From the NCBI GenBank assembly GCA_014904845.1, contig MU119644.1, positions 5,712 through 34,374 of the forward strand: DNA of 28,663 nucleotides, in the 5' to 3' direction. The notes below the pieces were generated by a model. It was not told where the DNA came from. It saw nothing but the letters and a program-made list of their open reading frames with translations, and did not search any database. Both the position numbers and the translations under genes were made by a program. This stretch comes from Acephala macrosclerotiorum. Taxonomy: Eukaryota > Ascomycota > Leotiomycetes > Helotiales > Mollisiaceae. Shown here piece after piece: positions 9,749-21,814 of this stretch; positions within the stretch are counted from its first letter, which is position 1, and each line of letters opens with the position of its first letter.

Positions 9749-12700
9749 CGAATCGCTATTATTATTATTAATACTATTTTTTTTTTTTTTTTTAATTTTT
9801 TATAAGTACGAATTTTTCTTTTTTTCGTAGTATATAAATATTCGCTATTTTCAGTTTTAAAGTTTTTATTAATTTTATAACAAATATTATTTAAAATAAA
9901 AAAAGAATTTAAAACGTATATTGTATTTATTTTATTATTATTAAATATATTAATATTAAAATTAATTATTTTTTATATTTCTTCGAATTTATATATTTAA
10001 AAAATATAATAAATAAATTTAAATATAATAACAATTGTAAAAATATATTTTTATAAAACGATAATTTGATTATTATTATTTTTATTTTTTTTATTTATTA
10101 TTTCAATTCGACGAAAGTAGTATTATCGATCGCAAATAATAAATAGAATTAATAATACAAATACAAAATCGAAAACATTTTCTTATTTTATTTGTTTTTT
10201 TATTTATTTTACAATTCAATTTTTTATTTTATTTATTTATTTATTTATTTCACGATTTAATTTTCTATATATTAATTTTTTTTTATTATTATTTCTATTA
10301 ATTTTAATTATATTTAATCTCGTTTATATAAATACACTTTATAAACTCTTATTAATACTGAAAACTCTTTAATAATTTACTATAAAATCTACAAATATAT
10401 TAATTTTATTTATCAATTTATTTTATGTTTATTAATATACTAATAAATATAAACTTTATTCGTTTACTTATATATAATAAACATTTTACGAATTATATTT
10501 TTCATATTTTTAATATTGCGTATAATTCGACGTTTTATTATTTTTTTATTTTAATAAAAAATTTATTTTTCAATTGTACAATATATTACAATTTCTAAAT
10601 TAATCTTTTATCGTTTATATTAAATCGTTCAATTCAATTTATTATTAAATTCATAATTCACGTAAATTATATTTTTACTTTTCTCGAAATAAATAATAAT
10701 ATTTCTAATATTATTATCGTTCAATTTTTAATACAATTCTATAAAATCAATAATCAATACAATTTTTATAAGAAAAAAAACTTTATATTTAATACATTAA
10801 TAAAACTTATAATTCGTCGTTTACTTTAAAAAATATTTTTTTGTAAATAATTAGTATTCTTATTATTTATTTAATTAATAATTAATTTTACGAAATAAAT
10901 AATTTTTTTATTTTTCAAAAAATTACGATTATTATTTTTCTTTTTTTTCTTTTTTTTCTTTTTATTATCAATAATCAATTTATAAATTTTTTATTTTTTC
11001 GATAATAATTAAACAAAATTTAATTCGTTATTCTCATTGAAAATAAAATTAAAATCGATATTATTTAAATTAATATTCGCGTTTTGTAATTTTTTTCGAT
11101 TTATAAATAAAAATATTATTTTTACAAAATAATTATTTTTAAAACTTTTTTATTAAATACAATTATTTCTAAGTTCGCGATTATTTATTAATTTATTTTA
11201 ATATATTGTTTTTTAAATCGTAATATTAATATATATTATTTAATAATAAATTTTTTTATATTTATTTATTTTTATTATTTTTTTTTATAAAAACTATTAA
11301 ATTATTTAATATAATAAACGATTAATTATTAATACAAAATAAAAATTAATTTTTTTAAAATATATATCGCGTAATTTTTATCTTTTTTTAAATCGAAATC
11401 AATTTTTTCAAAATCGTTAATAACGTTTTTTTTATAATTTTTACGTATTTAAATAATATAATTTTTAATTTTATAAATTAATATCGTACGTATTTTTTTT
11501 TTTTTTTTTAAATATTTAATTTTATTTAAAACTTTTTTATATTATTTTATATAATTAAAAAAAATATTAATATAATAATAAAAAATAAATAAAAATAATA
11601 TACGTATAATAATATTGTATTTTAATTTAAAATTTGAAATATCGATTATTTATTTTTAATTACAATAATAATAAATATAAAAACGAGAATAATTAATTAA
11701 ATTAAAACGATTTTAAATTACTTTCGAATTTGATCGATTTTATTATAAATATATATTTTTTTAATATTATAAAATTGAATCAAAAGTTTAATAACGATTA
11801 AAACGAAAATTTTTTAATAATCAAATTAATAATCGTTAATATTTTATTTAATTAGAAAATATAAAATTAGATTTTTATAAAATTAAACGATAAAATAATA
11901 TAATTAATAATTAAATTATATTAAAATTGTTTTTTAATATTTTTATTTTTAAATTTCTTATTTTTATTAAAATTTAAAAATACGTTATTACGAATTTTAA
12001 TTATTAAAAATAAACGTTTTTTTTTTATATAGTTAATTATTTGTTAATTATATTAATATTATTTTATTTATAAATATTAAAATGTTTTTACGTATTTTAC
12101 GAATAATTCAAAAAATTTTATTCAAAAATCGTAATTCGAAATTTTTAAATTTTTATTGAAATATAATATATTTTCAATTATTGTTAATACAATTATTAAA
12201 ATTTATTAAATCTATTTTCGATTAAATACAATTTTTGAGTTTAAATTTGTTTATTATTTATATAATTAATATAATAAAATATTTAAAATTATATTTATTT
12301 TTGAAATAAAAAGTTTTTTATAGTTTAATAAAATTATTTCATTTATTTCTTTGATTAAAATCGCTTTATATTAAAAAATCAAAATTTTATTATTTTTTTT
12401 TTTTTAATCTTAGTATTTTTTATATATTTATTATCGCGATTAATACTACGAAATTTATTATTTTTATTATTATTGATTAATTAATAATATATTTAATAAT
12501 ATACTATAAAATTAATTTTTTTTTAAAGAATTTAAATAATTTCAAAAAAAAAATCAATTTTCGCGAAAAAAAATATAAAAATAAAAAAATAAAAAAAAAA
12601 TATTTTAATTGTACGAAAACGAGTTTTATTGAGAAAAATTTAAAAAACGAATATTAAATTTAAATTTTTTATTAGTAAAATTTATTAAAATAAACTTATT

Positions 12701-13611
12701 TTAATAAACGTATTATAATGCGTTATTATTAATATTTCAATTAATAAACTAATAAAAACAATACGTAGAAAAGTATTTATAATAATATAAACTTTGAACG
12801 TAAAATTATTTACGTATAAATTGTAAATTGAAAATTTATTTTAATATTATTTGTTTCGTTTTTAAATTAAGTTTATAATAATTTCGTTTTTTTTTTCTTT
12901 TATAAAAAGTTTATAAAAATTATAAAAATAAATATATATTTAACAAAAAATAAAAACTATAAAAATGTTAACAAAAAAATTAATAAATAATAATATTTTA
13001 AATAAAATAATATTGAAAAAAAAGTTTTTAAAAAGTAATACTTTGAATAAAACTTTTTTATTCGATTTGATATTTGTAATTTTAACGTTTTAAACGCGAT
13101 TTTTTTTTAGTAATATAATTAATAAAATATAGTATTCGAATAAAATAAATATTTATTATAAATAAAATTTTTTAATAAAATCGAAATATTGATTTGATTA
13201 CAAACATATAAAAAAATAATATAAAAATCAAAAAAGAAAAAAATTAAAACGTGATTAAAATAATAATAAAAAATTAAATTTAAAGTTTTTATTAAATAAT
13301 TTAATTTATACTTGCAATATTATAATATTGTATTCGCGATAAAAACTATATACGATTAAATATTTATTGAATATTTTATTTAATTTTATTTTATTTTAAT
13401 AAAAAAAATTTTTTTTTTTTTTTAATAAATATAATTTTGATTTTTTAAAAAAAAAAAATATTAAATATAAAATAAATAAAAAAAAACATTCAATAAATAC
13501 GTATTAATTTTTTTATTTAAAAATTAAAAAAAAACGTTTTTTAATTTTAATAAAATGCGATTTTAAAAATTTTTAATTTTTTTTTTTTAGAAATAATAAT
13601 AATATATATAA
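9749..13611. other. AT-rich decayed stretch with C-over-G strand bias
   Basis: Almost 4 kb without genes. In 10261-10560 I count 25 C and 9 G on the + strand; six of the nine G are in CpG. Thus C on the minus strand has been removed outside CpG much more thoroughly than C on the plus strand. An (ATTT) run lies at about 10226-10250 and a polypyrimidine tract of T runs broken by single C at about 10936-10963. From about 11.0 kb the bias fades and G and C are again mostly CpG. No open frame, RNA gene or conserved repeat supported. Confidence 0.65.
10226..10250. repeat. (TTTA) tetranucleotide run
   Basis: About six copies of TTTA on the + strand, the complement type of the AAAT array at the window start. 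Simple slippage repeat. Confidence 0.85.
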
Positions 13612-13746
13612 TGTAAAGAAACAAAAAATACTCGATTATTTTTCTAGAATTACAAGATGTCAAATCTCTTATATCCAGAAACAAATCACGTGCTAGACTA
13701 GTCTAATGCGAATCGACAATACTATTACTCAATTTTACTACAATAA
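13612..13746. other. Small less-decayed island with CACGTG and a 12-bp palindrome
   Basis: This 135-bp stretch keeps C and G in CpA, TpG, CpC and CpT contexts that are rare in the kilobases around it. It contains CACGTG at 13687-13692 and, two bases on, the perfect palindrome TAGACTAGTCTA (13694-13705). It could be the tail of a younger insertion or a piece escaping mutation. The ends (TGTAAAG at 13612, CGACA near 13717) would allow an LTR fragment, but I have no second copy to compare with and do not claim one. No open frame. Confidence 0.5.
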
Positions 13747-14412
13747 TTAAAAATTAATTTCGTAAATAAAATATTATTTAATATTTATTTATTGAATTTT
13801 TTTTTAATATTAATTAAACTCGAGAAAGATTTTGTAAATAATTCAATTTTTATTATAATAACAATTTTTTGAGATTTTAATTAAAATAATAAATTAATTG
13901 AAAAATTTTAATTAAATGAAATTTTTATTCGTTTTTTAGTAATTAATATCAAATTATTCGAGTAATATATTATAATAAATCGAAATATAAAATTTTTTAT
14001 AAATAAATTAAAAAAAATATATATATTATAAAAAAACAAATTTGAAATATAATAAAATATATACATTTTTTGCGATTAATCTTAAAAATTGAAATAATAT
14101 TTATATAAATTTATAAAAATTTGAAAAAAATTCAAATAATTAAACGTATTAAAAAAAAAGTTCGAAATATTCCTTTTAAAATTATTATTCGAAAAAAAAC
14201 AAATAATAAATTTTTTTTAAATAGAATTTTATTTATTAATAAAAAATTGATATTGAAAACTTGTTTAAAAAAAAGTGTTATTACAAACGACAATATATGT
14301 ATTATATTAAAAAAAATTAAATAATTTAATAAAAATAAAAAAAAATAAAAAAAAATATTAAAATTATTTCTAAAGTAAATAGTGCGATTAATATTTGATA
14401 TAATATTAAATA
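13747..14412. other. AT-rich decayed stretch
   Basis: Non-coding. A 67-codon frame at 14121-14324 begins at TTG and is made of Lys, Ile, Asn, Phe and Leu as expected from A+T alone. It shows no domain, no upstream ribosomal or promoter signal and no similarity I can recognise, so I do not call it a gene. Confidence 0.7.
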
Positions 14413-14496
14413 ATAGAAAACGAATCGTAGAATAAATAAAAAAGTAAATCGTAGAACGAATCGTAAAACGAATCGTAAAACGAATCGTAAAATAAA
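14413..14496 (+). repeat. 12-bp satellite array, seven units
   Basis: The unit TCGTAAAACGAA repeats with an exact 12-bp period. The four best units start at 14449, 14461, 14473 and 14485, and three weaker ones at 14413, 14425 and 14437 (AT-rich variants such as TCGTAGAATAAA). It keeps two CpG per unit, so it is the least decayed of three arrays of this family in the window. Confidence 0.9.
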
Positions 14497-17400
14497 TATT
14501 GAATTTTAATCGAAATAAAAATTGTAATAAAATACAATTCTATAGAATATTATTTAATTAATTATTAGAAAATACAAAAATAATAATATATAATAAATTA
14601 TTTTTATTGTTTTTTTATTTTTATTTTTTTATTTTTTTTTATTTTTATTATTTTCAAAAAAAAATAATTTCAATTTAAAAATTTATATATAAATTTTTTT
14701 ATTAAAATATTTTTTTATTTTTTTAATTCGTTTTATTTTTTTTATAATTTAATTTTTTTCGTATAATATTATATATTATTAATAATTAATATAATTATTA
14801 ATAAAAAATGTATTTTTAATTATCGATTTTTTATAAAAATTTTCAAATATAATATAAATACTTTTAAGAATTTTTTTTAACATTTAATAATTACGATTTT
14901 ACAATTTTATAAATTTTCAAATTATTAATATTTTCAAACGCAAAATTTTAATTATTTTATATATTAAATAAAATAATTTTTTTTTTAAAAAAAATATATA
15001 TTAATAAAAAAATAAAAAATAAAATAAATTTTTTTTTCGTATTTAAATTTTTTAAATTAAAAACATATAAAATAATTTAAATTTTAATTATTTTTTTATT
15101 TAATAAATTTTTTAAAAGTATTTTATTATTTATTAATACGTTTTTTTGTATTTAATAATAATTGTTTTGAAATTTTTTTTTATATTAATTAAAATTATAT
15201 TTAATTATTTCGTTTTTAAAAATATTAAAATTAAATTTATTATAATTATTAATTTTTTAATATTTAATCGAGTTAATAAATTAAATGAAATAATTGTATA
15301 ATTATTTAAAATTTGATTCGAATTTTGATTTAATAATAATAAATACGAATTTTTTTTATTTAGTATTTTTAAATAAATTAAAATAAAATTATTAAAAAAC
15401 TTTTTAATTTAAAATTTTTTTGAATTTTAAAAATCGAAATAATAAAATTCGAATTGAATTTTATAATCTTAAAAAACAATTTAAATTCGTATAATAATAA
15501 AAAATATTTTTACATTTTAAATACTAATAATTGTATTATAATTATCGTTTATTGTTTTTCGACATTTAATACTATTTTCGATAAATACGTAATATAATAA
15601 AATAATATCGAGTTTATTATTTTAAAATTCGTTTTTCGAGTATTTTATTTAATTATTTAAATTAATTATTTATAAAAATTAATTTTTTTATTAATTTTAT
15701 TAAAATAATCTTTTAAAAAAAATCGATATAACGTTTTTATAAACGTAATATCGTATTTATTAATAATTTCGAATTAAATAATAAATTTAATATAATAATA
15801 TAAAATATGAAATTTAAAGTAATATTAATAAATATTATCGTTTTTTTTTATTAATCGATATTTAATAAAAGTATTTTTATAAATATTTAATCGAATAAAA
15901 TATTAAGAAAAATAATTTAATATTTTTTGATTTTGTATTTTATAATTGTAAATTAATATAAAATCAATAAATACTCAAATATAAAAAAATACAAAAAATA
16001 TAATATCAATTAATAATAAAATAATAATCGAAATAATAATACGAAAAAAATCGAATTTTTTATTTTTTATTATTTGAAATAAATTATTAAATTTGTAAAA
16101 ATATTTTAATTTTAAAAAAATCGATATTAAATCGAAAAAAGCGTTCAATAAAATCAAATTAAATAATATTTTATAAATTTTATTTAATCTTTTAAAAATT
16201 TTTATAGTTTTTTCGTTAAATATTAATTTATAAATTAATTTAATAAATTAATAAATTAAATCTCGAAAAACGTTTTTAAATAATTGATAAAAAATATTTA
16301 TTAAAATATTTTTATAAATATTAATATAAAAATATTTTTAAATAAAGTAAATATTTTAATAAATTTAATTAAAATTAATTTGAGAGATTTTTTTTTCGTT
16401 TTATCGATTTATTTGAATTTTTATTTATTTGTAAATATATAATAATTATTTCTTAAAAATGTTTTATAGTTTATTTCAAAGTATTTAATACATTTTATAT
16501 TGTTTTAAAAATTTGATATTAATAATAAAAATTATTTTTTAATAATTCGTTTAATAATTTCAAATTTTATTATTCGTATATTAAATTAATTATTTTTTTT
16601 TTATTAATTCAATAAAAATTATATAATTTTAATAGTAATCGAATAAAAAAAACTTAAAAATTCACGTAATAATATAATATTTATATATTTGTAATAAAAT
16701 TTTAATTAAAATTTTTACGTTATATTATTATTTGAATTTTTTGTAATTTATTTTAATATTAATAATAAAACAACGAATATTATTGTAAATCGATTTTAAT
16801 TATATTAAAAAATTCGAAATAAATTTATTGAAATAATATATAAAAATCAAATAATTGTTTTTTTTTAATATTAAATTATTAAAATTTTATTTACTTTAAT
16901 ATATATTAAAATAATCGTTTTATTAAAAAAAACTTTTTTTTGTATTTTTTATTATTAATTCGTAATATATATTTTATTTCAAATTTTTTTATATTTGTTA
17001 TTATTATTTTAATATTTTCAAATAAATATTTAAATAAAATTTTTAATAAAAGATTTATAATTAAATACAAATTTTAAAATCTTTCAAATTAAATAATAAT
17101 AAAAAATATATTTTTTAAATTTTTTATTAATTATTTAAAAATTAATTACAATTTTTTTCGTTTTTTATTAATTATTATTTAATATATTATAAAGAATTTT
17201 ATAAATTGTATATATTAAATTCGTGTAATTATTAATAATACTATTTATTTTTCGAGTATTATTTTTAAATAATAATTGATTATAATAATTTTCAAAAATA
17301 GATTTATTAATTCAAATTTTTAAAAATCAATTGATTAAATTTTAATCGTATTTAGAAATAAAAAAAGTATAAAATTATTTTTTATTAAACTTTTGAAAAA

Positions 17401-18854
17401 AAATCGATTAATTTTTAAATAAAATGTAATTTTTTTTAAATCGTTTAAATTTAAAATTTTTGTAATAAAAGTATTATTTCTTTTATTATTTTTTAAAAAA
17501 AATATATCGTATTATTATATTATTTTTATTTTTAAAAAGATTATTTTTTTTTTATTCGAGTTTAATATTTTTTCGTTGTTAAATTCATTAAAATTTTATT
17601 TATTAATATTTATTTTATTTATTATATTTAAAGAAATATAAATAGAAAAAGAAATTTGAAATATATTTAATACTTTGAAATATATGAATTTTTTTTTTAA
17701 TATTTTTTTTTTTTACAACGTTTTTTTTTTATTTTGTTAATTTATTATAATAAAATACAATTTTATATTATTAATTTTTTAAAATATCGAATATTTTTTT
17801 ATTTACTAATTATTTTTTTATTAATTTTTTCAATTAAATTAATAATATTTAATTCGTATTATAATTATTATTTATATATATATATATTTATTTGATTTGA
17901 GTTTATTTTCTTTTTTTAATTATAATACAAAAAAAAAACGTTATTAATATAATATTCGAAAAATTAAATTAAATATTTTTTTTAATTTTATATAAAAAAC
18001 TTTATTTTTTAGAAATTATATATTTATATTTAATAAAATTTTGTAATATTTAATACGTTTTTCGATATTGAATATATTTTTATTTTATAAATAGTATAAT
18101 TAAAAGAAAAATTATAATTTCTTTTTTAATGCGAAATATTCAAATTGATTAATATTGAAATTTAAAAATATTTTAATTAAAATCAATTTATAGATTTTAA
18201 ATTAGAAATTATATATTAAAAATACTTTTTCAAAAGTTTTTTAAAGAATTGAAAAATATTTAAAATTGAAAATATAATTATTATAAAATTTTAAAAATCA
18301 AATAAAAAAATTTAATACGATTCAAATTAAAGTTTTATTATTTAATAATTCGCGTAATGTACTTTGATTCGATTAAATTAATATATTTAAATACATTTTT
18401 ATTAAACAATTTTTGGAATATTATAATTAATATTTATAAATAATTATAAAAAATTAAATTTATTTTTATTGAATAAATTATTAATTAATATTTTATTATT
18501 ATATATTTTTTTTTATTTACTTGAAATTATTTATAATAATTTTAATATTTCTCGTATATTAATTACGCGATACATTAGAATTTAAACGCGATAAAACGAG
18601 TAAAAATTAAAAAAAAGTTTTAAAAAAAAAAAAAAAATGTATTAATATTATTTTAAATAATAAAAAAATCGAGTTTTTTGTAAAAATTATATTTGCGACG
18701 TTAAAATTTTAATTAAAAATTATTTTAAGAAAATTAAAAATATATATATAATATAGAGAATAATTATTAATAATAGTAATAATAGTAATAAAAAAAGTAA
18801 AATAAGTTTTTTTATAAAGATTTTAAAAAAGATTTAAATTGAAAATAAATAATT
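14497..18854. other. AT-rich decayed stretch
   Basis: About 4.3 kb of A/T runs with residual CpG. The longest frame (60 codons, minus strand, 15975-16157) starts at TTG and encodes only AT-codon residues (Ile, Phe, Leu, Lys), so its hydrophobic look is a composition effect. From about 18.6 kb G begins to exceed C on the + strand, leading into the minisatellite. No RNA gene or repeat family recognised. Confidence 0.65.
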
Positions 18855-19316
18855 GAAAATTAATATTGAGATAAATATTGAAAAGTGAATAAATAATTGA
18901 AAATAAATAAATAAATAAAAATAAATAAATAAATAAATAAAAATAAATGAATAATTGAGAATAAATAAATAGTTGAAAATGGATAAATAATTGAGAATAA
19001 ATAAATAGTTGAGAATAGATAAATAGATGAGAATAAATAAATAAGAATAAATAAATGAATAAAAATAAATAGATGAAAATGAATAATTGAGAATAGATAA
19101 ATAGATGAGAATAAATAGATAAATAAAAATAAATAGATAAATGAAAATGAATAGATAGATGAGAATTGATATTGAGATAAATATTAAAAGAGAAAATGAA
19201 TAACTAAGAATAAATAAATAAATGAGAATTGATATTGAGATAAATATCGAGAGAAAAAATAGATAATTGAGAATAGATAAATAGATGAGAATTGATATTA
19301 AGATAAATAATTGAGA
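18855..19316 (+). repeat. Purine-rich 18-bp/63-bp minisatellite, G almost only on + strand
   Basis: In 18841-19320 I count 70 G and 3 C on the + strand. GAGAAT or GAAAAT recurs at 18957, 18975, 18993, 19011 and 19029, an exact 18-bp period, and again 18 bp apart at 19089 and 19107. Further right, GAGAATTGAT starts at 19161, 19224 and 19287, a 63-bp unit in three copies. A related unit stands at 18855. GATA and AGATAA words are frequent as a by-product. Read from 18841 in frame 1, an 18-bp unit gives Leu/Met-Arg-Ile-Asp/Asn-Lys plus a stop (TAA or TAG) at the same place each time. It is not an open frame now. Confidence 0.85.
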
Positions 19317-19501
19317 ACGATTGATTATTGGAAATGTTAATATTTTATTCGTAGAAAGAGACTATTAATAGTAGTACGAATACTTTGAAAAAAGTCGTGA
19401 AATGTTTTGAGATTATTTTTGAGTATTTTAATATTGTATATATTCGTTTGAGAACGATCGATAGAATAGTACTTATTTTAGTCAATAAAAATTATATTAT
19501 T

Positions 19502-19690
19502 GTAAAATTGAGTATAATAATTAAAAATAATATTTAAGATTTGTATTATTTTTATTTTTTGAGCGAAATTTAAATTGAGATTAATTGATATAAAATAGTT
19601 ATATAATGATTAAAAATAGTATTTAAAATTTGTATTATTTTTATTTTTTAAATAAAATTCAAATTGAAATTAATTGATATAAAATAATTA
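19502..19690 (+). repeat. 89-bp direct tandem duplication
   Basis: Two adjacent units, aligned for instance at TTAAAAATA (19521 and 19610), match through TTTGTATTATTTTTATTTTTT and AATTGATATAAAATA. Several differences are G in the first unit against A in the second, so the second copy is more decayed. Function unknown; probably a local duplication. Confidence 0.8.
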
Positions 19691-20194
19691 ATTAAATTAA
19701 ATATTAAAAAAAAAAGTGAAATAATAAAACGAATAATATATGTAATTACTCGAGAAAAAAAGTTATTTTTTCTATTTATAATGTATAAAATTTGAATAAT
19801 GAAATTGTTAAAAATATTGAATAGTTTTAAAGAAATAATAAATAATTTTTATTTAATTGTAATTTTTTTTTAGTAAATTTGAGTAATATAAAAAAAAGTA
19901 CAATTATTTGATTTAATTTTTTTTTTGTAATTTTAAATTGAATTTCGATATTGTAATAAATTAAATTTAATTCAAATAAATAAAAAAATTTGAAATAATT
20001 AGTATAAAGTAAATTTTTTTTTTAAGAGTTTTATAGTTTAAATAAAAAAATATTTATAGAAACTCGTAGAAAGATTTGTAATAATATTAATATTAGAAAT
20101 ATTAGTTTATATTTATTTTTTATAATTATAAATTATATATTTAAAATAAAATGTTTTTAAAAAGTATTGAGATTTTTGAGTTAATAATAGAATT
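19691..20194. other. AT-rich stretch with G-over-C bias
   Basis: Non-coding. It continues the excess of G over C on the + strand seen to its left. The octamer TCGTAGAA is present at 20064. No gene or repeat boundary supported. Confidence 0.6.
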
Positions 20195-20270
20195 GATATT
20201 TTTGAGAGAAAATAAATAATTAAAAATTAATAATAAAATAAATATTTTTGAAAGAAAATAAATAATTAAA
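20195..20270 (+). repeat. Two copies of a ~46-bp unit related to the 63-bp minisatellite
   Basis: ATATTTTTGA(G/A)AGAAAATAAA begins at 20196 and again at 20242, 46 bp apart. The GAGAGAAAATAAATAATT core resembles the GAGAGAAAAAATAGATAATT part of the unit at 19224. A third weak relative lies near 24232-24250 (ATTTTTGAGAGAG). Confidence 0.6.
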
Positions 20271-21776
20271 TTAATTGATAGTAAAGTAATTCGTAGAATA
20301 AATCGCGAAATAAATGTTTTCGAGTTGAAACGATTAAATAGAAAAAGCTAATATTTTATAATAAATAGATAATAAAAAATTTAAAACGTTTTTTTTTTTT
20401 TAATAATAATAAGAATTTTTTAATTTTTTTAATAGTAACGTTCGTAGAAATATTTTTATTTAAAGTTTATTATCGATAAAAAATCAAATATAAAAAAAAG
20501 AAAATTTTATTTATTTATTATTAAATACTTTTTATTAATTTATAAATTTATATTAAAAACGTAATATTTTAATTTTTGAGTTAATAATATTAATAATAAT
20601 TCGAATAAAAAAACGAAATTAAATTGTAATTAATTTGAAAAATTTAATTTAATATATAATACTTTTTTAAATTTTATTATTTTTATTATAATTCTTTTAT
20701 TAATATTAATACAAAAATTGAAAATTCGAAAAAAATTTTCGAAAAAATAAAAATATTTATTTTTTTTTTTTAAATATTAATTTTAATTACAAAATTTATA
20801 TCGATAAAAATTTAATAATAAATATATTTATTTTTATTATTTAATTGATAATAATAATAAAAATTTTAATTTATAATTCTCAAATTATAATTATTTTCAA
20901 AAGAAAAAAAACGAATATAATTTTAAATAAATTAAAATCGTAAAATAAACAATTATTTGTAATAATAATATAACGAGTAATTTTTTAAAAATATATAAAT
21001 ATTTCAAATTTTAAATTTATATAAAATCGATTAAATTTTTTAATTTGTTTTTTTGAATTATTTATTTTAATTATAAAAATTAAATTGTATTTAATAGTTT
21101 TTTTAAATTAAATTTTTTTGTATTTTATGTATTAAAAATGTAAAATTAAAAATTTAATTTATTAAATAAATATAATAAGTAATAAAAGAAATAAAAAAAA
21201 TAAAAATATAATAAAAAAATTTATTTTTTACATTTTTATAATTTTTCTATTTTTTAAAAAATATTTAAAAATAATAAATTTTATTAAATAATTTAAAATT
21301 TTTATTTATATTAATAAAATACGAATTTAATTTTATTTTTAAAATTTAATAACTAGTATTTTATTTTTTTTCGTATATATTAAATTTATTTAATTTGTAT
21401 TAATTTGAAAAACGTATTATTTTTATTTGTTAAATTTATTATAAAATTTTTTTTTAAATAAATACGAAAACGATAATAAAATTCAAATTTTTTTTTTTAA
21501 AAAAATTTGTATTAATCAAATAAATTATAATAATTTTTACAATAAATAATTTTTTTAATTCGATATATTTTATTGTTTTTAGTTTTAATATTAATAATAT
21601 AATTATTTTAATAATTAATATATTTATATAATAAAATATCGAAAAAAATTTTAAACAATTTTATAATTAATATATTAAAAAATTTATTATTATAATAAAA
21701 TTATAAAAAAAATATTTTAATAAAAAAAATATTTTCGTTTTTAATTTTAATAATTTTAATAATTTTTCTTTTAAAA

Positions 21777-21814
<38 letters not shown>

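Noticed and set aside
12570..12600. Replication origin (A-rich consensus-like runs)
   Set aside because: A/T runs of this sort occur throughout the window, so they carry no information on origin position.
14121..14324. 67-codon open frame, rich in Lys and Ile
   Set aside because: TTG start and residues that follow from A+T composition. No start context, no neighbour gene and no known family.
14413..14496. CRISPR array
   Set aside because: The 12-bp units are directly adjacent with no unique spacers. The same holds for the 18-, 21-, 63- and 89-bp repeats.
15975..16157. 60-codon minus-strand frame resembling a membrane segment
   Set aside because: Phe, Ile and Leu codons are AT-only, so hydrophobic runs are expected by chance. 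TTG start and no other support.
18855..19316. GATA-factor binding cluster
   Set aside because: AGATAA and GATA words arise from the repeat unit itself. Nothing suggests a regulated gene nearby.
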